Notes: generated by a model not told the origin, from the letters alone. DNA of 64,000 nucleotides from a virus (IMGVR_UViG_3300044712_000429:1-64000); one strand, 5' to 3'. Shown: positions 47,977-55,938, counted from the first letter of the stretch. Program-made: numbers and translations.

Positions 47977-48492
47977 TTACGCCGCTTCACGAAGGTATTT
48001 GAATTCCTTCCATCCATTACCTTCGTACTTGCCGTTGAGTTCATGCTCGATGACTCGGGCGACATCCTCGCTGACATCCGTCCATTTCTCCGGATGATCC
48101 TCGTTGCATCGCTCGTAAATCTTGTCGGCAGGGATGTCCGTCTTATTGTGACGGCGCAGATCGGATGCTTCGGCATAGTCACCAATGAGAGCAATACGAT
48201 CACCGGCCCATCGACCGATCGTTCGATGTGCGATGGTTTGGTACTCTTCAGGCATTGGCCCCGGCGTACAGTTGTGCTCGGGGAACGTGCGTTCCGGCCC
48301 GTGCCAGTTCTCGTCCAGATCGAAGTCGCCGCCACCGCGAGCTTCAGGCATGGCTGCACATAGAATGATCAGCGCAGCCCCGGTGCCGGGATGATTGGCA
48401 AGTTGCTCCCACAGTTTCAAACCCGTACCGAGTTTGTGGGGTGTGATGTATTCCTTCTTGGTTAGATTGACCACCTTCCAGTACTGTCCCAT
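47977..48492 (-). CDS. Conserved phage protein 'MGQYWKVVN' type (171 aa)
   Basis: Begins 'MGQYWKVVNLTKKEYITPHKLGTGLKLWEQL', a start I recognise from a conserved family of phage and plasmid proteins of unknown function. Contains 'WAGDRIALIGDYAE' and a charged C-terminus 'GWKEFKYLREAA'. The ATG has GGAGAACGAG upstream. Beta-rich at the start, then helical. No catalytic motif. Confidence 0.75.
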   Translation of the reverse strand: MGQYWKVVNLTKKEYITPHKLGTGLKLWEQLANHPGTGAALIILCAAMPEARGGGDFDLDENWHGPERTFPEHNCTPGPMPEEYQTIAHRTIGRWAGDRIALIGDYAEASDLRRHNKTDIPADKIYERCNEDHPEKWTDVSEDVARVIEHELNGKYEGNGWKEFKYLREAA

Positions 48493-48501
48493 CTCGTTCT
48501 C

Positions 48502-48663
48502 CTAAAGATGACAGCCGACTTCTTTGCAGGTTTGGAACGCCGACAACACTTCAGCGTGTTCCGGCTTCTTCAGGAGCGCCATGAATTGCTCCATGGCTTT
48601 TTGACGGCGCTCCTGCTCGCGCTTTGCCCACTTCGCAGCGGGGCTGGTGGTGTCTTGGCTCAT
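48502..48663 (-). CDS. Small hypothetical protein (53 aa)
   Basis: 'AKWAKREQERRQKAMEQFMALLKKPEHAEVLSAFQTCKEVGCHL': one charged helix and a Cys-containing end. The ATG overlaps the DUF932 stop. The stop is 9 bases before the next gene, whose ribosome site (AGGAGA) lies in the gap. Unknown. Confidence 0.6.
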   Translation of the reverse strand: MSQDTTSPAAKWAKREQERRQKAMEQFMALLKKPEHAEVLSAFQTCKEVGCHL

Positions 48664-49613
48664 GTCAGCAACTTCATCAGCTCGTCGTAAGCGCGCTGCT
48701 TGGTGATGAAGCCGTCACCGAACCATGCGCTGTCCAGGCGATTGCCTTGGTTGCGTGCACGGCGATGCTGGTCGAGGTATTCGGTCACGGCGTTCACCAG
48801 ACCCCATCCGGTCTGACCGGCGATGTCGGCGCCGATGGCCTTGCCTGCGAACAGCTCTTCCACCTTGGCGATGTGGCCGTTGTTGACGCTGTCCTTGAGC
48901 GGGTCGTTGGTCAGCGGGAAGATGCGGGTCAGCACCTCGTGCGCCTTGACCGTGTCGAGCTGCAGCCACGCCAAATCGTCCATGGACTTGGCGAACTTGT
49001 CCCACTGCTCGAAGCCAGCACCCAGTTCAGCCTTCACGTCGCCTTCGTTGAAGTCGCGGAAGTGCGGGATCGTCACCCGGGCCGAATGGTTGGAGAAGGA
49101 CTGCTGCAGGGTGTTGTTGCACACCACTCTGACAGACGTGAACTGTGCCAGCGTGGAGAACGTCAGATCGTAGGACGTAGCGAGCATCAAGTAGCTGTCC
49201 ACCTTGTCGACGCCGAGCACTTCGTGCACGTTGCCGGTTTTGGCGAGCGCCCATACCCGCTGGCCGTCACGCAGGGAGCCTGCGGTCTCGATGGTCATGC
49301 CGAAGTCCGCAATGAGGTCGCGGAAAAACTCGAGAATTTGCTTCGGCTGCACCGGCTTGTAGCGGTCGGAGACAACGGCGTAAGGACGGTGATCCGTGTC
49401 ACGGGCCAGGACAAACTTGTCCTTGTAGTTGGTCAGCGACATACCGCCGAGGCCGTCGTCGTTGCGATACTGCACCGGGCGCTTGCTGACTTGCCAGTCA
49501 AGCCCTGCGGCATGCTGCCACTCTTCGATACTGCTGCCGGGGCTGAGGTTATTACCAAGGCCGTGCCACGGGACTTGGCCGACGTAGGCCATCTGTTCGA
49601 CTTCATGTGCCAT
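48660..49613 (-). CDS. DUF932 (phage/plasmid-like TIGR03299) protein
   Basis: A 317-aa protein: 'MAHEVEQMAYVGQVPWHGLGNNL' and 'ERYKPVQ..ILEFFRDLI' with 'FTSVRVVCNNTLQQSF' are hallmarks of the DUF932/DUF945 family found in phages and plasmids. Its biochemical role is not known; it is usually in replication-related regions. The start overlaps the 74-aa gene. No membrane or nuclease motif visible. Confidence 0.88.
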   Translation of the reverse strand: MAHEVEQMAYVGQVPWHGLGNNLSPGSSIEEWQHAAGLDWQVSKRPVQYRNDDGLGGMSLTNYKDKFVLARDTDHRPYAVVSDRYKPVQPKQILEFFRDLIADFGMTIETAGSLRDGQRVWALAKTGNVHEVLGVDKVDSYLMLATSYDLTFSTLAQFTSVRVVCNNTLQQSFSNHSARVTIPHFRDFNEGDVKAELGAGFEQWDKFAKSMDDLAWLQLDTVKAHEVLTRIFPLTNDPLKDSVNNGHIAKVEELFAGKAIGADIAGQTGWGLVNAVTEYLDQHRRARNQGNRLDSAWFGDGFITKQRAYDELMKLLT

Positions 49614-49827
49614 TTCGTTTCTCCAGTTCTTCGTTGATGAAGCGTGCGGTCTTCTGCCACGCCTCGGGGTTGATGATGTGGTTCTCAGGCCAGCCGCTCA
49701 TGTCGGCCTCGCTGACTTGCTTCGCATAGCGACCGATGGCTTCCATGATGAACAACTGACTCATCGCCCCGGTGGGGCTGAAGGTCATCAGACGCGTGAC
49801 CAGCTCGATGTTGGTTTCAGTCGACAT
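49603..49827 (-). CDS. Small conserved phage protein (74 aa)
   Basis: 'NIELVTRLMTFSPTGAMSQLFIMEAIGRYAKQV' is a conserved-looking helical pattern seen in small phage proteins next to DUF932. Overlaps DUF932 start by 11 bases and the 120-aa gene by 11. Function unknown, possibly a partner of its neighbours. Confidence 0.7.
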   Translation of the reverse strand: MSTETNIELVTRLMTFSPTGAMSQLFIMEAIGRYAKQVSEADMSGWPENHIINPEAWQKTARFINEELEKRNGT

Positions 49828-50179
49828 CGAGGTTCACCCGCACGTTGTTCTCGATGAACTCCTTGACGACCTTTTCGATCCGCTCGACATTGTGCTCGTT
49901 CATGATTTCCTTCACCCTGTCATCGAAGTAGCGAGCGTCCGTGGGATCGTAGTCTTGGAGCTTGTCATCGATCAGTTCTTTGACACGTTCTTCGGTGAGC
50001 ACGCTGTCATCCTTTGCTGCGTAAAGCTCGTGCAGCTTGTTCGCAGCTTCGGTGGAGTCTTTCTCCAAGGCGGCGAGGCGCGGCTCAAGCTGTGCCATGA
50101 CCGAACGTGTGAGCACGTTGATCAGCGCGGCGAAGAGGTCGTTGACGACCAGCAGTTCTTCTACATGGGGTGCGTTCAT
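49817..50179 (-). CDS. Coiled-coil hypothetical protein (120 aa)
   Basis: Long helical: 'LINVLTRSVMAQLEPRLAALEKDSTEAANKLHELYAAKDD' and 'LTEERVKELIDDKLQDYDP', then a charged end 'RIEKVVKEFIENNVRVNLDVD'. Likely oligomeric. Overlaps both neighbours by 4-11 bases. No family is named. Confidence 0.65.
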   Translation of the reverse strand: MNAPHVEELLVVNDLFAALINVLTRSVMAQLEPRLAALEKDSTEAANKLHELYAAKDDSVLTEERVKELIDDKLQDYDPTDARYFDDRVKEIMNEHNVERIEKVVKEFIENNVRVNLDVD

Positions 50180-50688
50180 GCTGTTGCTCCTTTCGGCCAG
50201 CCAGCGGCGACCAGGGTAGCCACCACGTTCGAGATAGCGGGGAGGTTGTCGGTCTTGCCGCCGTCACGGTCGGCAGGCAGGTATTCCTTGAACTCGGGAA
50301 GGCGTGCTTCGGCCACCTTCAACGTGCTGCAACCTTCGATGAGGGCCTTGAGTCGTTCCTTCAGTTCGTTGCGTTGCAGACGCTGCTCAGCGGACTTGTC
50401 TTGCAGGGCGCCCAGTTCGTCGTAGATGGGGCACTTTTCATCGAACCCCCAGTCGCTCGGGCGAACCATGTAAAGGTTCGGGAAACGACCCGGCATGTAG
50501 GTGTATTTGAAGTCGAGTAGCGGGCGCGCTTCGGGGTTCTTCCACGCGGCCTTGATCTCTGCAGGGCAGATGTTGTCGATGATCCATGCCTGAAGACGAT
50601 CACTGATCATCTCCTCGTAATCAATCTTCGGTACGTCGTCCATGACAGCGCGAACGAACGCTTCCTTGTCGGTCTTGGTGAGTCTCAT
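50176..50688 (-). CDS. Nmad5-like early protein (170 aa)
   Basis: The N-terminus 'MRLTKTDKEAFVRAVMDDVPKIDYEEM' looks like the nucleotide-modification-associated domain 5 group, as remembered. Middle part 'LLDFKYTYMPGRFPNLYMVRPSDW' is aromatic-rich; the C-terminus is helical. If right it may be tied to phage DNA modification; not proven. Overlaps the integrase stop and the 120-aa gene by 4 bases. Confidence 0.55.
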   Translation of the reverse strand: MRLTKTDKEAFVRAVMDDVPKIDYEEMISDRLQAWIIDNICPAEIKAAWKNPEARPLLDFKYTYMPGRFPNLYMVRPSDWGFDEKCPIYDELGALQDKSAEQRLQRNELKERLKALIEGCSTLKVAEARLPEFKEYLPADRDGGKTDNLPAISNVVATLVAAGWPKGATA

Positions 50689-51656
50689 TTCTTGCTCCTT
50701 GAGTGCGGTTGAATTACGTCAGTGGCTCGTTGTTTCATGTATTCCTCAGTCTGTGTCAGAGTCTTGTGACCGAGGAGAAGCTGTGCCTTGCGTGGGTCAA
50801 GCATGTCCGTGGCGACCTTGCCGCGAATGTCATGCTCGTGGAATCGCTGGTTCCCAGTCGATACATATGCGTCCATCGCTCGTCGCCAAGCCGATGCGAA
50901 ACCATTCGAGCTGAACGCTGTCCCCCATTTGGTTACGAATAAGTGCGGCGATTTGTGAGTGAAGCGGTCGAGTATCCGCTTCACTTCCGGCGTGATCTGG
51001 ATGGCCAGTGTCTTTCCGGTCTTCAGGGTTTTGACCCGCAGGAGGTTGTCGCTGAAGTCCGTTTTCTTCAGCAGGAGCATGTCCTGATTTCTCAGCCCGA
51101 GCAGGAGCTTTAGCTCTAGGTAGTTTCTTAACCATTGCGGACACTCCTTTTTGAATGCCTCGATCTCTTCGTCAGTGACGTAGCGATCACGCGGCGTTTC
51201 GCTATTTCGTATTCCCGGGACTGAGCAGGGGTTGCTTCCCACAAGCTCCCAAAGTATTGCCTTGTTGAATGCATGGCTGAGGAGCGCCACTTCGCGGTTG
51301 CCTCGCGTTTTCGCTTTGCGAGTCGCAATGTAGTCGGCCACGTGCATCGGCTTGACTGCAGATAGCGCCATGCCACCAAAGAACGCACGAAGGAACCGAA
51401 TCTCCTGTCGGTTATCCTCCTGCGTGCGAGGAGCTTTGTGCGGTACGACTTCAAGGAGGTATCTGTCGAGCAAATCGGAGACAGAAACACATTGCGCGGG
51501 TGATCCCAAAATGTCAGCCCACCTAGCCATCGCTTTCGCGTAATCACGATCCAGCTTCTCCCACTTGTTCGTACCTGGATGGACGTAGTAGTACGCCCCA
51601 TCCTTGAAATAGACGCGCTCAGGAAGATCGCGTCGATGAATTCTTGGGCGACCCAC
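50685..51656 (-). CDS. int: Tyrosine integrase
   Basis: Site-specific recombinase of 323 aa that should integrate the phage into the host chromosome. Core catalytic residues are visible: R189 ('GLRNQD'), Lys in 'LKTGKTLAI', H275-D-I-R278, H297 ('LLLGHK') and Y306 ('TEEYMK'). The N-terminal SAM-like core-binding domain spans about 55-145. The tRNA-His 3' fragment at 37931-37978 is the likely attachment core. Integrase and attP are usually adjacent; here they are 12.7 kb apart. It overlaps the DUF4224-like gene by 38 bases. Confidence 0.95.
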   Translation of the reverse strand: MGRPRIHRRDLPERVYFKDGAYYYVHPGTNKWEKLDRDYAKAMARWADILGSPAQCVSVSDLLDRYLLEVVPHKAPRTQEDNRQEIRFLRAFFGGMALSAVKPMHVADYIATRKAKTRGNREVALLSHAFNKAILWELVGSNPCSVPGIRNSETPRDRYVTDEEIEAFKKECPQWLRNYLELKLLLGLRNQDMLLLKKTDFSDNLLRVKTLKTGKTLAIQITPEVKRILDRFTHKSPHLFVTKWGTAFSSNGFASAWRRAMDAYVSTGNQRFHEHDIRGKVATDMLDPRKAQLLLGHKTLTQTEEYMKQRATDVIQPHSRSKK

Positions 51657-51903
51657 TTTGCAGCTCCTTCAGAGCTTGATGATTCGGCTTAGACGGTGTC
51701 AGAGTCTTGTACACAGGGGTGGCCCCGTCGCGCTGAACGCGAGGCCATCCATCAGCTCCCAAGAGGAAGATCACGCCGTTGGAGCGCAGCCACATGGCAA
51801 TCTTGCTGCGCTGCCGGTAGCCGCTCCAGGCGACGAGGTCATCTCTACTTAGGACGAACGAAGACGGTGAACTTCTCGAATTCGATTTCGACACAATCGT
51901 CAT
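51619..51903 (-). CDS. DUF4224-like protein, possible excisionase
   Basis: 'FVLSRDDLVAWSGYRQRSKIAMWLRSNGVIFLLGADGWPRVQRD' is a short winged-helix/MerR-like DNA-binding unit that fits DUF4224, commonly next to tyrosine integrases and suspected to act as directionality factor. The C-terminal tail is disordered. Start at 51903. It overlaps the integrase start by 38 bases and the 135-aa gene's end by 59, so all three are co-expressed. Confidence 0.75.
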   Translation of the reverse strand: MTIVSKSNSRSSPSSFVLSRDDLVAWSGYRQRSKIAMWLRSNGVIFLLGADGWPRVQRDGATPVYKTLTPSKPNHQALKELQSGSPKNSSTRSS

Positions 51904-52252
51904 GCTCTATGATCCCCACCGGAAACTTGCTCGAAAAACGAGCGGGTGGTGGAATCGGCTTTGAGGGGTCGATCTTTTGTTCGTTCCACGTGTACGCGTA
52001 CCGTGCAAAAGACAGTTCGCTTCGAGGAGCTGGATAACGAGTGAGCAGTCCTCTGCGCCACATGAAGCCAAGCGTATCGGATAGCTTGTTCGTCGCTGTA
52101 CGCACATCGCGGTTGCTTCTCCCGAACTCTGCAAGAGCCTCTTCGCGTATTTCATGGATGTCCATGAGTTCGACGCAAGTAATGGGTTCAGTTTTTCCAC
52201 GAAGGTGCGCTTCAACCAGTTGATAAATCGTCCGTTCAGAACGTATCGCCAC
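51845..52252 (-). CDS. Winged-helix-like protein upstream of the integrase (135 aa)
   Basis: 'TIYQLVEAHLRGKTEPITCVELMDIHEIREEALAEFGRSNRDVRTATNKLSDTLGFMWRRGLLTRYP' reads as helix-turn-helix followed by a wing, typical of small DNA-binding regulators. GTG at 52252 is preferred because GGGAGAAG lies upstream; TTG at 52291 is an alternative. As neighbour of the integrase pair it may regulate excision or lysogeny (inference). Confidence 0.6.
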   Translation of the reverse strand: MAIRSERTIYQLVEAHLRGKTEPITCVELMDIHEIREEALAEFGRSNRDVRTATNKLSDTLGFMWRRGLLTRYPAPRSELSFARYAYTWNEQKIDPSKPIPPPARFSSKFPVGIIEHDDCVEIEFEKFTVFVRPK

Positions 52253-52287
52253 GATGCTTCTCCCGCAAGCTGTCATCCACCACCGGC

Positions 52288-52422
52288 TCAACCAGCTTTC
52301 TTCTTACGACCCTTAACGCTCTTCACAACGTTGGCCGCAAGGCCACCGATGAGAACTGCGGTAAAGGCAAGCTGGTAGGTAAGCCCCGCGACTCTCGAAG
52401 CGGTATGGAGGAACTTCAGCAT
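52288..52422 (-). CDS. Small single-TM protein (44 aa)
   Basis: 'MLKFLHTASRVAGLTYQLAFTAVLIGGLAANVVKSVKGRKKKAG': one hydrophobic segment (about 14-31) and a Lys-rich end facing the cytoplasm. GAGGTAG precedes the ATG at 52422. Stands between the nuclease and regulator genes. Unknown role; small phage membrane peptides often affect host membranes. Confidence 0.6.
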   Translation of the reverse strand: MLKFLHTASRVAGLTYQLAFTAVLIGGLAANVVKSVKGRKKKAG

Positions 52423-52427
52423 GCTTA

Positions 52428-52844
52428 CTACCTCGTTGTGGTCTGCGTGATCCACTGAGCGATAGCCTTGCGAGGCACAAGACGATCTCTGAATTGCTGA
52501 GCCGAGAATTCCAACTCCCATTCTTGGTCACGCAGGATAATGCCGCCATCCGGACAGCCAATTACCACTGCTACCGTCCGCTCCAAGCTGTGCTTGAAGT
52601 CCTCGTGATGCTCATTGATCCACTTCGCCTGGAGAGGTGAGAGCAGTTCCATAGGCTTCACGATTGCCCTTTGCGGCGTCTTGGGCAGGAACTTGTACTC
52701 CACCCACAGGTCACCCTTCGAACCACTGTAGTAGTCGTCGGGTGTTCCCGAGGTGTATTGATTGCTCATCTTCTCGTGTTTGAACCGTGGAGGCAGGTGC
52801 TTGTGCACACCGGAGCGAAACGTGTTTTCAGGCTTGACGGCCAT
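52428..52844 (-). CDS. PD-(D/E)XK nuclease, VRR-NUC-like (138 aa)
   Basis: The core 'SGTPDDYYSGSKGDLWVEYKF' presents the D...ExK pattern of the PD-(D/E)XK fold, with Asp in GTPDDYY and Glu-Tyr-Lys in VEYK. The VRR-NUC family acts on branched DNA or resolves structures in replication and recombination. The C-terminus has 'RDQEWELEFSAQQFRDRL'. It sits with exonuclease and diphosphohydrolase genes. Exact substrate unknown. Confidence 0.8.
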   Translation of the reverse strand: MAVKPENTFRSGVHKHLPPRFKHEKMSNQYTSGTPDDYYSGSKGDLWVEYKFLPKTPQRAIVKPMELLSPLQAKWINEHHEDFKHSLERTVAVVIGCPDGGIILRDQEWELEFSAQQFRDRLVPRKAIAQWITQTTTR

Positions 52845-53416
52845 TACGACTCCGATGCAGTCTGAGTAGACTTTATCACGAGAGATTCGCGTTGTTTCAG
52901 AAGCTCATGCAAATATCCTTGCACGTTGAAGAGCAGGGCGCAGAGGTCTTCCTCCATGTTCTGACCGGCCATCGCGTCGTTGACCCTGAAGCCACGGTGA
53001 CGCTTCCACCAGTGCAGGAAGTGGCGCCAGCCACCCTTCATGTAGGTGGAGAGCGGCAGACCCTTCTGCCAGTTATCAGAGTCCCTGATAGAGCCATCAG
53101 TTTGCTTGCGGTGCGCGTTCATGTACTCGCAGAACCGCTCGAACACGAGGGGTGAAAAGAACCCCTCGGGATCGTAGCGACCTACGTCGGGTGAGCGCGT
53201 CGCGCCGGTCTCGAACTGGCGAACGGTTTCGGGTAGAAGGTTTGTGCGCCACATCATGATGTCGCTGACCCCATCCACCGTTTCCCACTTGAAGTCGCTG
53301 ATCGGGCCTGTAGCCTTCAAACCGCTACGAAGTTGCACTTCGACTCGGGTATCGGAATCGAGCATTCGTGGTGGACACCCTTCATTGAGGAACCAGCCAT
53401 CCCTCACGCTGCCCAT
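52844..53416 (-). CDS. dATP/dGTP diphosphohydrolase-type protein (DUF5664)
   Basis: A 190-aa protein with the DUF5664 pattern: 'FETGATRSPDVGRYDPEGFFSP', 'DSDNWQKGLPLSTYMKGGWRHFLHWWKRHRG', a helical hydrolase related in fold to MazG. Some relatives hydrolyse dATP and dGTP, and one group is tied to 2-aminoadenine phages (MazZ). No purZ or datZ homologue is visible here, so only nucleotide-pool adjustment is inferred. The start at 53416 overlaps the exonuclease end by 13 bases. Confidence 0.75.
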   Translation of the reverse strand: MGSVRDGWFLNEGCPPRMLDSDTRVEVQLRSGLKATGPISDFKWETVDGVSDIMMWRTNLLPETVRQFETGATRSPDVGRYDPEGFFSPLVFERFCEYMNAHRKQTDGSIRDSDNWQKGLPLSTYMKGGWRHFLHWWKRHRGFRVNDAMAGQNMEEDLCALLFNVQGYLHELLKQRESLVIKSTQTASES

Positions 53417-53946
53417 CGCACGGCTCCTTCGTCGGCGAAGATTTTCTGCAGCGTCTTGGCCTGGGAGATCGCGTCGGCCAGTGCGCTGTGGGCGATGGTC
53501 GGCTTCACCGACATCTTTTTCCACTTGTCGCGGCCCACCATGTTCTTGATGGTACGCATGTCCATCTCGTTGTAGAAGGCCCACGGCGCTTGCACACCGA
53601 ACTTCGCGTACAGGCCGGTGAGGATCGGGAAGTCGAAGCTCGCGCCGTTGCACCAGACGCGCTTATTCTGCCAGTTGAAGGCTTCGGTCAGCTCGTTCAG
53701 TGCCTGACCCAATGGCAGGGCTTTGTTGGCTGTTAGAGCCTCCTGTGCTTTCTTGGACTGGTCAAGCCACCACATCACGGTGTCTGCGTCCATGTGACAC
53801 CCGCAGGCTTGCGAATCGCGGGGGTCGATACTGACTTCAAATTCCTTGATGATGCGCGTGGAGTCGAACTCGACGGCACCGATGGTCAAGACGATGCATC
53901 CAGCGGTCTTGCCCAGTGTTTCTGTGTCGAACATGATGTCAGACAT
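53404..53946 (-). CDS. 3'-5' exonuclease, RNase T/Rv2179c-like (DEDD)
   Basis: A 180-aa DnaQ-fold exonuclease: exo I 'IMFDTETLG' (D7, E9), exo II 'CNGASFDFPIL', exo III 'KPTIAHSALADAISQAKTL' with His and Asp. Matches the small Rv2179c-type subgroup. May degrade RNA or single-stranded DNA or trim ends in replication. It is the first gene of its block after a 200-base control gap. Confidence 0.88.
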   Translation of the reverse strand: MSDIMFDTETLGKTAGCIVLTIGAVEFDSTRIIKEFEVSIDPRDSQACGCHMDADTVMWWLDQSKKAQEALTANKALPLGQALNELTEAFNWQNKRVWCNGASFDFPILTGLYAKFGVQAPWAFYNEMDMRTIKNMVGRDKWKKMSVKPTIAHSALADAISQAKTLQKIFADEGAVRWAA

Positions 53947-54146
53947 TGCGTGCTGCTCCTTCGTTGTTATTGTTACGGGGACTTCAGATAGGCGCGGACT
54001 ATTTGAAACCTCGACATTTGCTATCTGAAGGCTCTCATAAGAGAGTTTAGAAAATGTCAGAGTGTGTTCGTTTACGACAAACAGGTAAACAAACTGAATA
54101 TTCCCCCATCCCTAAAGATGGGGGAATACTTCCCGCCCTGGCCTTG
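53947..54146 (-). other. Control gap with hairpins
   Basis: 200 bases without a gene separate the exonuclease gene and the 87-aa gene. They hold the terminator at 54099-54128 and CTCTC-ATAA-GAGAG (54031-54044), a small perfect hairpin next to ATCTGAAGG.CTCT, similar to the sequence before the 1958 promoter motif. A promoter for the exonuclease gene onward is likely here, but no -10/-35 pair is convincing. Confidence 0.5.
54099..54128 (-). terminator. Strong hairpin terminator after the 87-aa gene
   Basis: TATTCCCCCATC (54099-54110) and GATGGGGGAATA (54117-54128) form a perfect 12-bp stem with a six-base loop. On the minus strand it lies 19 bases beyond the 87-aa gene's stop and is followed by TTCAGTTTGTTT. 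It should end the 59820-54147 transcript or reduce it. T-content is moderate. Confidence 0.75.
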
Positions 54147-54410
54147 TTAGGCGACGCCGACCGGCGCGGTCAGGCTGGCGAGCTTGGCGTTCAGACCGGC
54201 AAGGGTCTTCTCGACAGCGGCCTTGGCCTTGTTGACGGTCTTGAGGGTGCCAGCGTGCGCCTTGGTGGCGGCGCTGAGAGCCTTGTCGGCTTCCTTGATC
54301 TTGGCGGTTTCGGCAGCGACTGCGGCCTTGGCGTTCTTGATTTCGGACTTCAGGGTGGCAACAGCGGCCTTCTTGTCAGCGGCGCTGAGAACTGCGGATT
54401 GACGTGCCAT
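54147..54410 (-). CDS. Ala/Lys-rich coiled-coil protein (87 aa)
   Basis: Almost wholly Ala, Lys, Glu, Thr and Leu in a heptad-like helix ('AAVATLKSEIKNAKAAVAAETAKIKEADKALSAATK'). Small basic coiled coil, possibly a DNA- or protein-binding oligomer. The ATG at 54410 has AAGGAGAAGTACC in front. It ends a transcription unit at a strong hairpin. Its start overlaps the previous gene's end by 35. Confidence 0.7.
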   Translation of the reverse strand: MARQSAVLSAADKKAAVATLKSEIKNAKAAVAAETAKIKEADKALSAATKAHAGTLKTVNKAKAAVEKTLAGLNAKLASLTAPVGVA

Positions 54411-54618
54411 GATGGTACTTCTCCTTGAGGATTTGAAGATATGAATGCCGATGAAGCTCGGCGGCTTTCTGGATCAATTTGTCGAGGATCACTCCCCGGC
54501 GTCGACTACCAGCTTCGACTTCCAACGCGTACATGACCTCCTCCTCGGTCAACTCGCCTAGAACCTTGGCGAGTGACCGGGAGGATTTCAGTGCTTGGCG
54601 GATGTGCCAATCACGCAC
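54376..54618 (-). CDS. Small helical protein (80 aa)
   Basis: GTG start (54618) overlapping the end of the 281-aa gene. 'VRDWHIRQALKSSRSLAKVLGELTEEEVMYALEVEAGSRRRGVILDKLIQKAAELHRHSYLQILKEKYHHGT' is a regular helical pattern with 'LTEEEVMYALEVE', as found in small phage proteins. No function known. Confidence 0.6.
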   Translation of the reverse strand: MRDWHIRQALKSSRSLAKVLGELTEEEVMYALEVEAGSRRRGVILDKLIQKAAELHRHSYLQILKEKYHHGTSIRSSQRR

Positions 54619-55456
54619 GCTTGCCAACGGACTTGGCTGCGGCCTTGCCCTGGGGCTTGGCACGCTTGGCGACGACCTTTTCCTCGAACTCGGACACGTC
54701 CGGCTCGGTCTGGAGCATCGCCATGGCGTCGTCACGCAACATCATGACTTCGGCCAGTTGCTTGTCGTTCAGCTCGATGGCGTCACCGCAACGTACCGAG
54801 CTGTAGTCGCTCTCGGCAAAGGTGAATTCGGTCATGACGCCGAACGGGGGCTTGTTGAAAGCCATCGCCACATCACGCACGTATTCACCGAACGGCTTGA
54901 GCGCCGTCGAGGACAGGGACATTGGGCGAACTTCGCCGTCAGCACACAGGATCGCCAGCTTGATACCGTTCTTGCAGGCTTTCCCGTTACCCTTGGCGGC
55001 GCTCTTCCATTGGTTGGCCCAACAGTTGGCACACGCCATGCCGCCGTCTTCCGGCTGCGGGTCGGGGGAGTTCTCGCTGCGCATCAATTCGTCGTTTTTG
55101 ACGACGCCGATGGCGAAGCAGTTCGGCGGGACGATGTTGTCCTTGTCGAAGTCTCCCTCGTAGTACGCGTTGGTCGAAACGAACCCAACGATGACACCCT
55201 TGAAGCTGTCGACCTTGGTCTCGTCGGGGAAGCGGAACTGCTTCGACTGCGTGACCTGGATCGCCTTGCCGGTAGGTGCGGCCAGCCTCGTGCCGAGAGC
55301 CGCGACTTCTGCGGCCATCTGCTCCTGGTAGTTCGTGGGAAGCTGAGCGTTCGCACGGGCCAGGGAGGTGGAGCTGGATTTTGCTGCATTGGCTGCTTTC
55401 GCTGCCTTCACGGTTTCGGGGGTCACCGTGACCTTTCCTTTCGGCTTCACAGCCAT
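54611..55456 (-). CDS. Cys-cluster phage protein, possible ssDNA binder (281 aa)
   Basis: A Lys/Ala-rich basic N-terminus, a middle beta domain with 'GVIVGFVSTNAYYEG' and a Cys cluster 'MACANCWANQWKSAAKGNGKACKN', then an acidic C-terminus and Lys/Arg tail. Located among replication genes with the same transcription unit as the polymerase. A zinc-stabilised single-strand-binding or accessory role would fit, but no homologue of known function comes to mind. AAGGAGCAATACC precedes the ATG. Confidence 0.7.
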   Translation of the reverse strand: MAVKPKGKVTVTPETVKAAKAANAAKSSSTSLARANAQLPTNYQEQMAAEVAALGTRLAAPTGKAIQVTQSKQFRFPDETKVDSFKGVIVGFVSTNAYYEGDFDKDNIVPPNCFAIGVVKNDELMRSENSPDPQPEDGGMACANCWANQWKSAAKGNGKACKNGIKLAILCADGEVRPMSLSSTALKPFGEYVRDVAMAFNKPPFGVMTEFTFAESDYSSVRCGDAIELNDKQLAEVMMLRDDAMAMLQTEPDVSEFEEKVVAKRAKPQGKAAAKSVGKRA

Positions 55457-55487
55457 GGTATTGCTCCTTAGTTGGTTTGGATGAAAA

Positions 55488-55898
55488 CTACGCGACGCTC
55501 GTGTGGTTGATGCCGCGTTTGGTGAAGGCTTCCGTACCGGGTAGGTCGGTGCCTTTCAACTCCCTCGCTTCGCGCCAAGCCGGTGTGGTCAGCGGTTGCG
55601 CAAGGAACAGGTGCCAGAGCTTGTTGCGCGAGATGTGCGCGACCAGCTTGGCGATGTCGGTGATCTTGGGGACAGCCACTTCGGAGACTGTCAGAGTGGC
55701 GTGCTTGGAGCCACCCTTGGTTTGCTTCGTGGCGTCGAGCATGTCGAGCGCCTTGATGGCCAGCTCGTCGTACTCATCCTTGAGCGGCTTGTCCTGTGCA
55801 GCCAGCACTTTGCGCTGCTTACGCAGCTCTTCCATGCGCTCGGCGATGTCGCCGATGGTCTCGTAGGTGGGAACGACTTTCAATGCGGCTTTCGCCAT
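55488..55898 (-). CDS. Conserved phage early protein (136 aa)
   Basis: The N-terminal helical hairpin 'TIGDIAERMEELRKQRKVLAAQDKPLKDEYDELAIKALDML', a Lys-rich linker and a C-terminal 'KLVAHISRNKLWHLFLAQPLTTPAWREARELKGTDLPGTEAFT' resemble small phage proteins adjacent to DNA polymerases. AAGGAGCAAGACC precedes the start at 55898. Promoter motif 40 bases upstream. Role unknown. Confidence 0.75.
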   Translation of the reverse strand: MAKAALKVVPTYETIGDIAERMEELRKQRKVLAAQDKPLKDEYDELAIKALDMLDATKQTKGGSKHATLTVSEVAVPKITDIAKLVAHISRNKLWHLFLAQPLTTPAWREARELKGTDLPGTEAFTKRGINHTSVA

Positions 55899-55938
55899 GG
55901 TCTTGCTCCTTGTGTGAACGAATCTTAGCACACTCTGT

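Noticed and set aside
52844-53416. Z-genome (2-aminoadenine) pathway
   Set aside because: Only the DUF5664/MazZ-type hydrolase is present; no PurZ or DatZ is seen.
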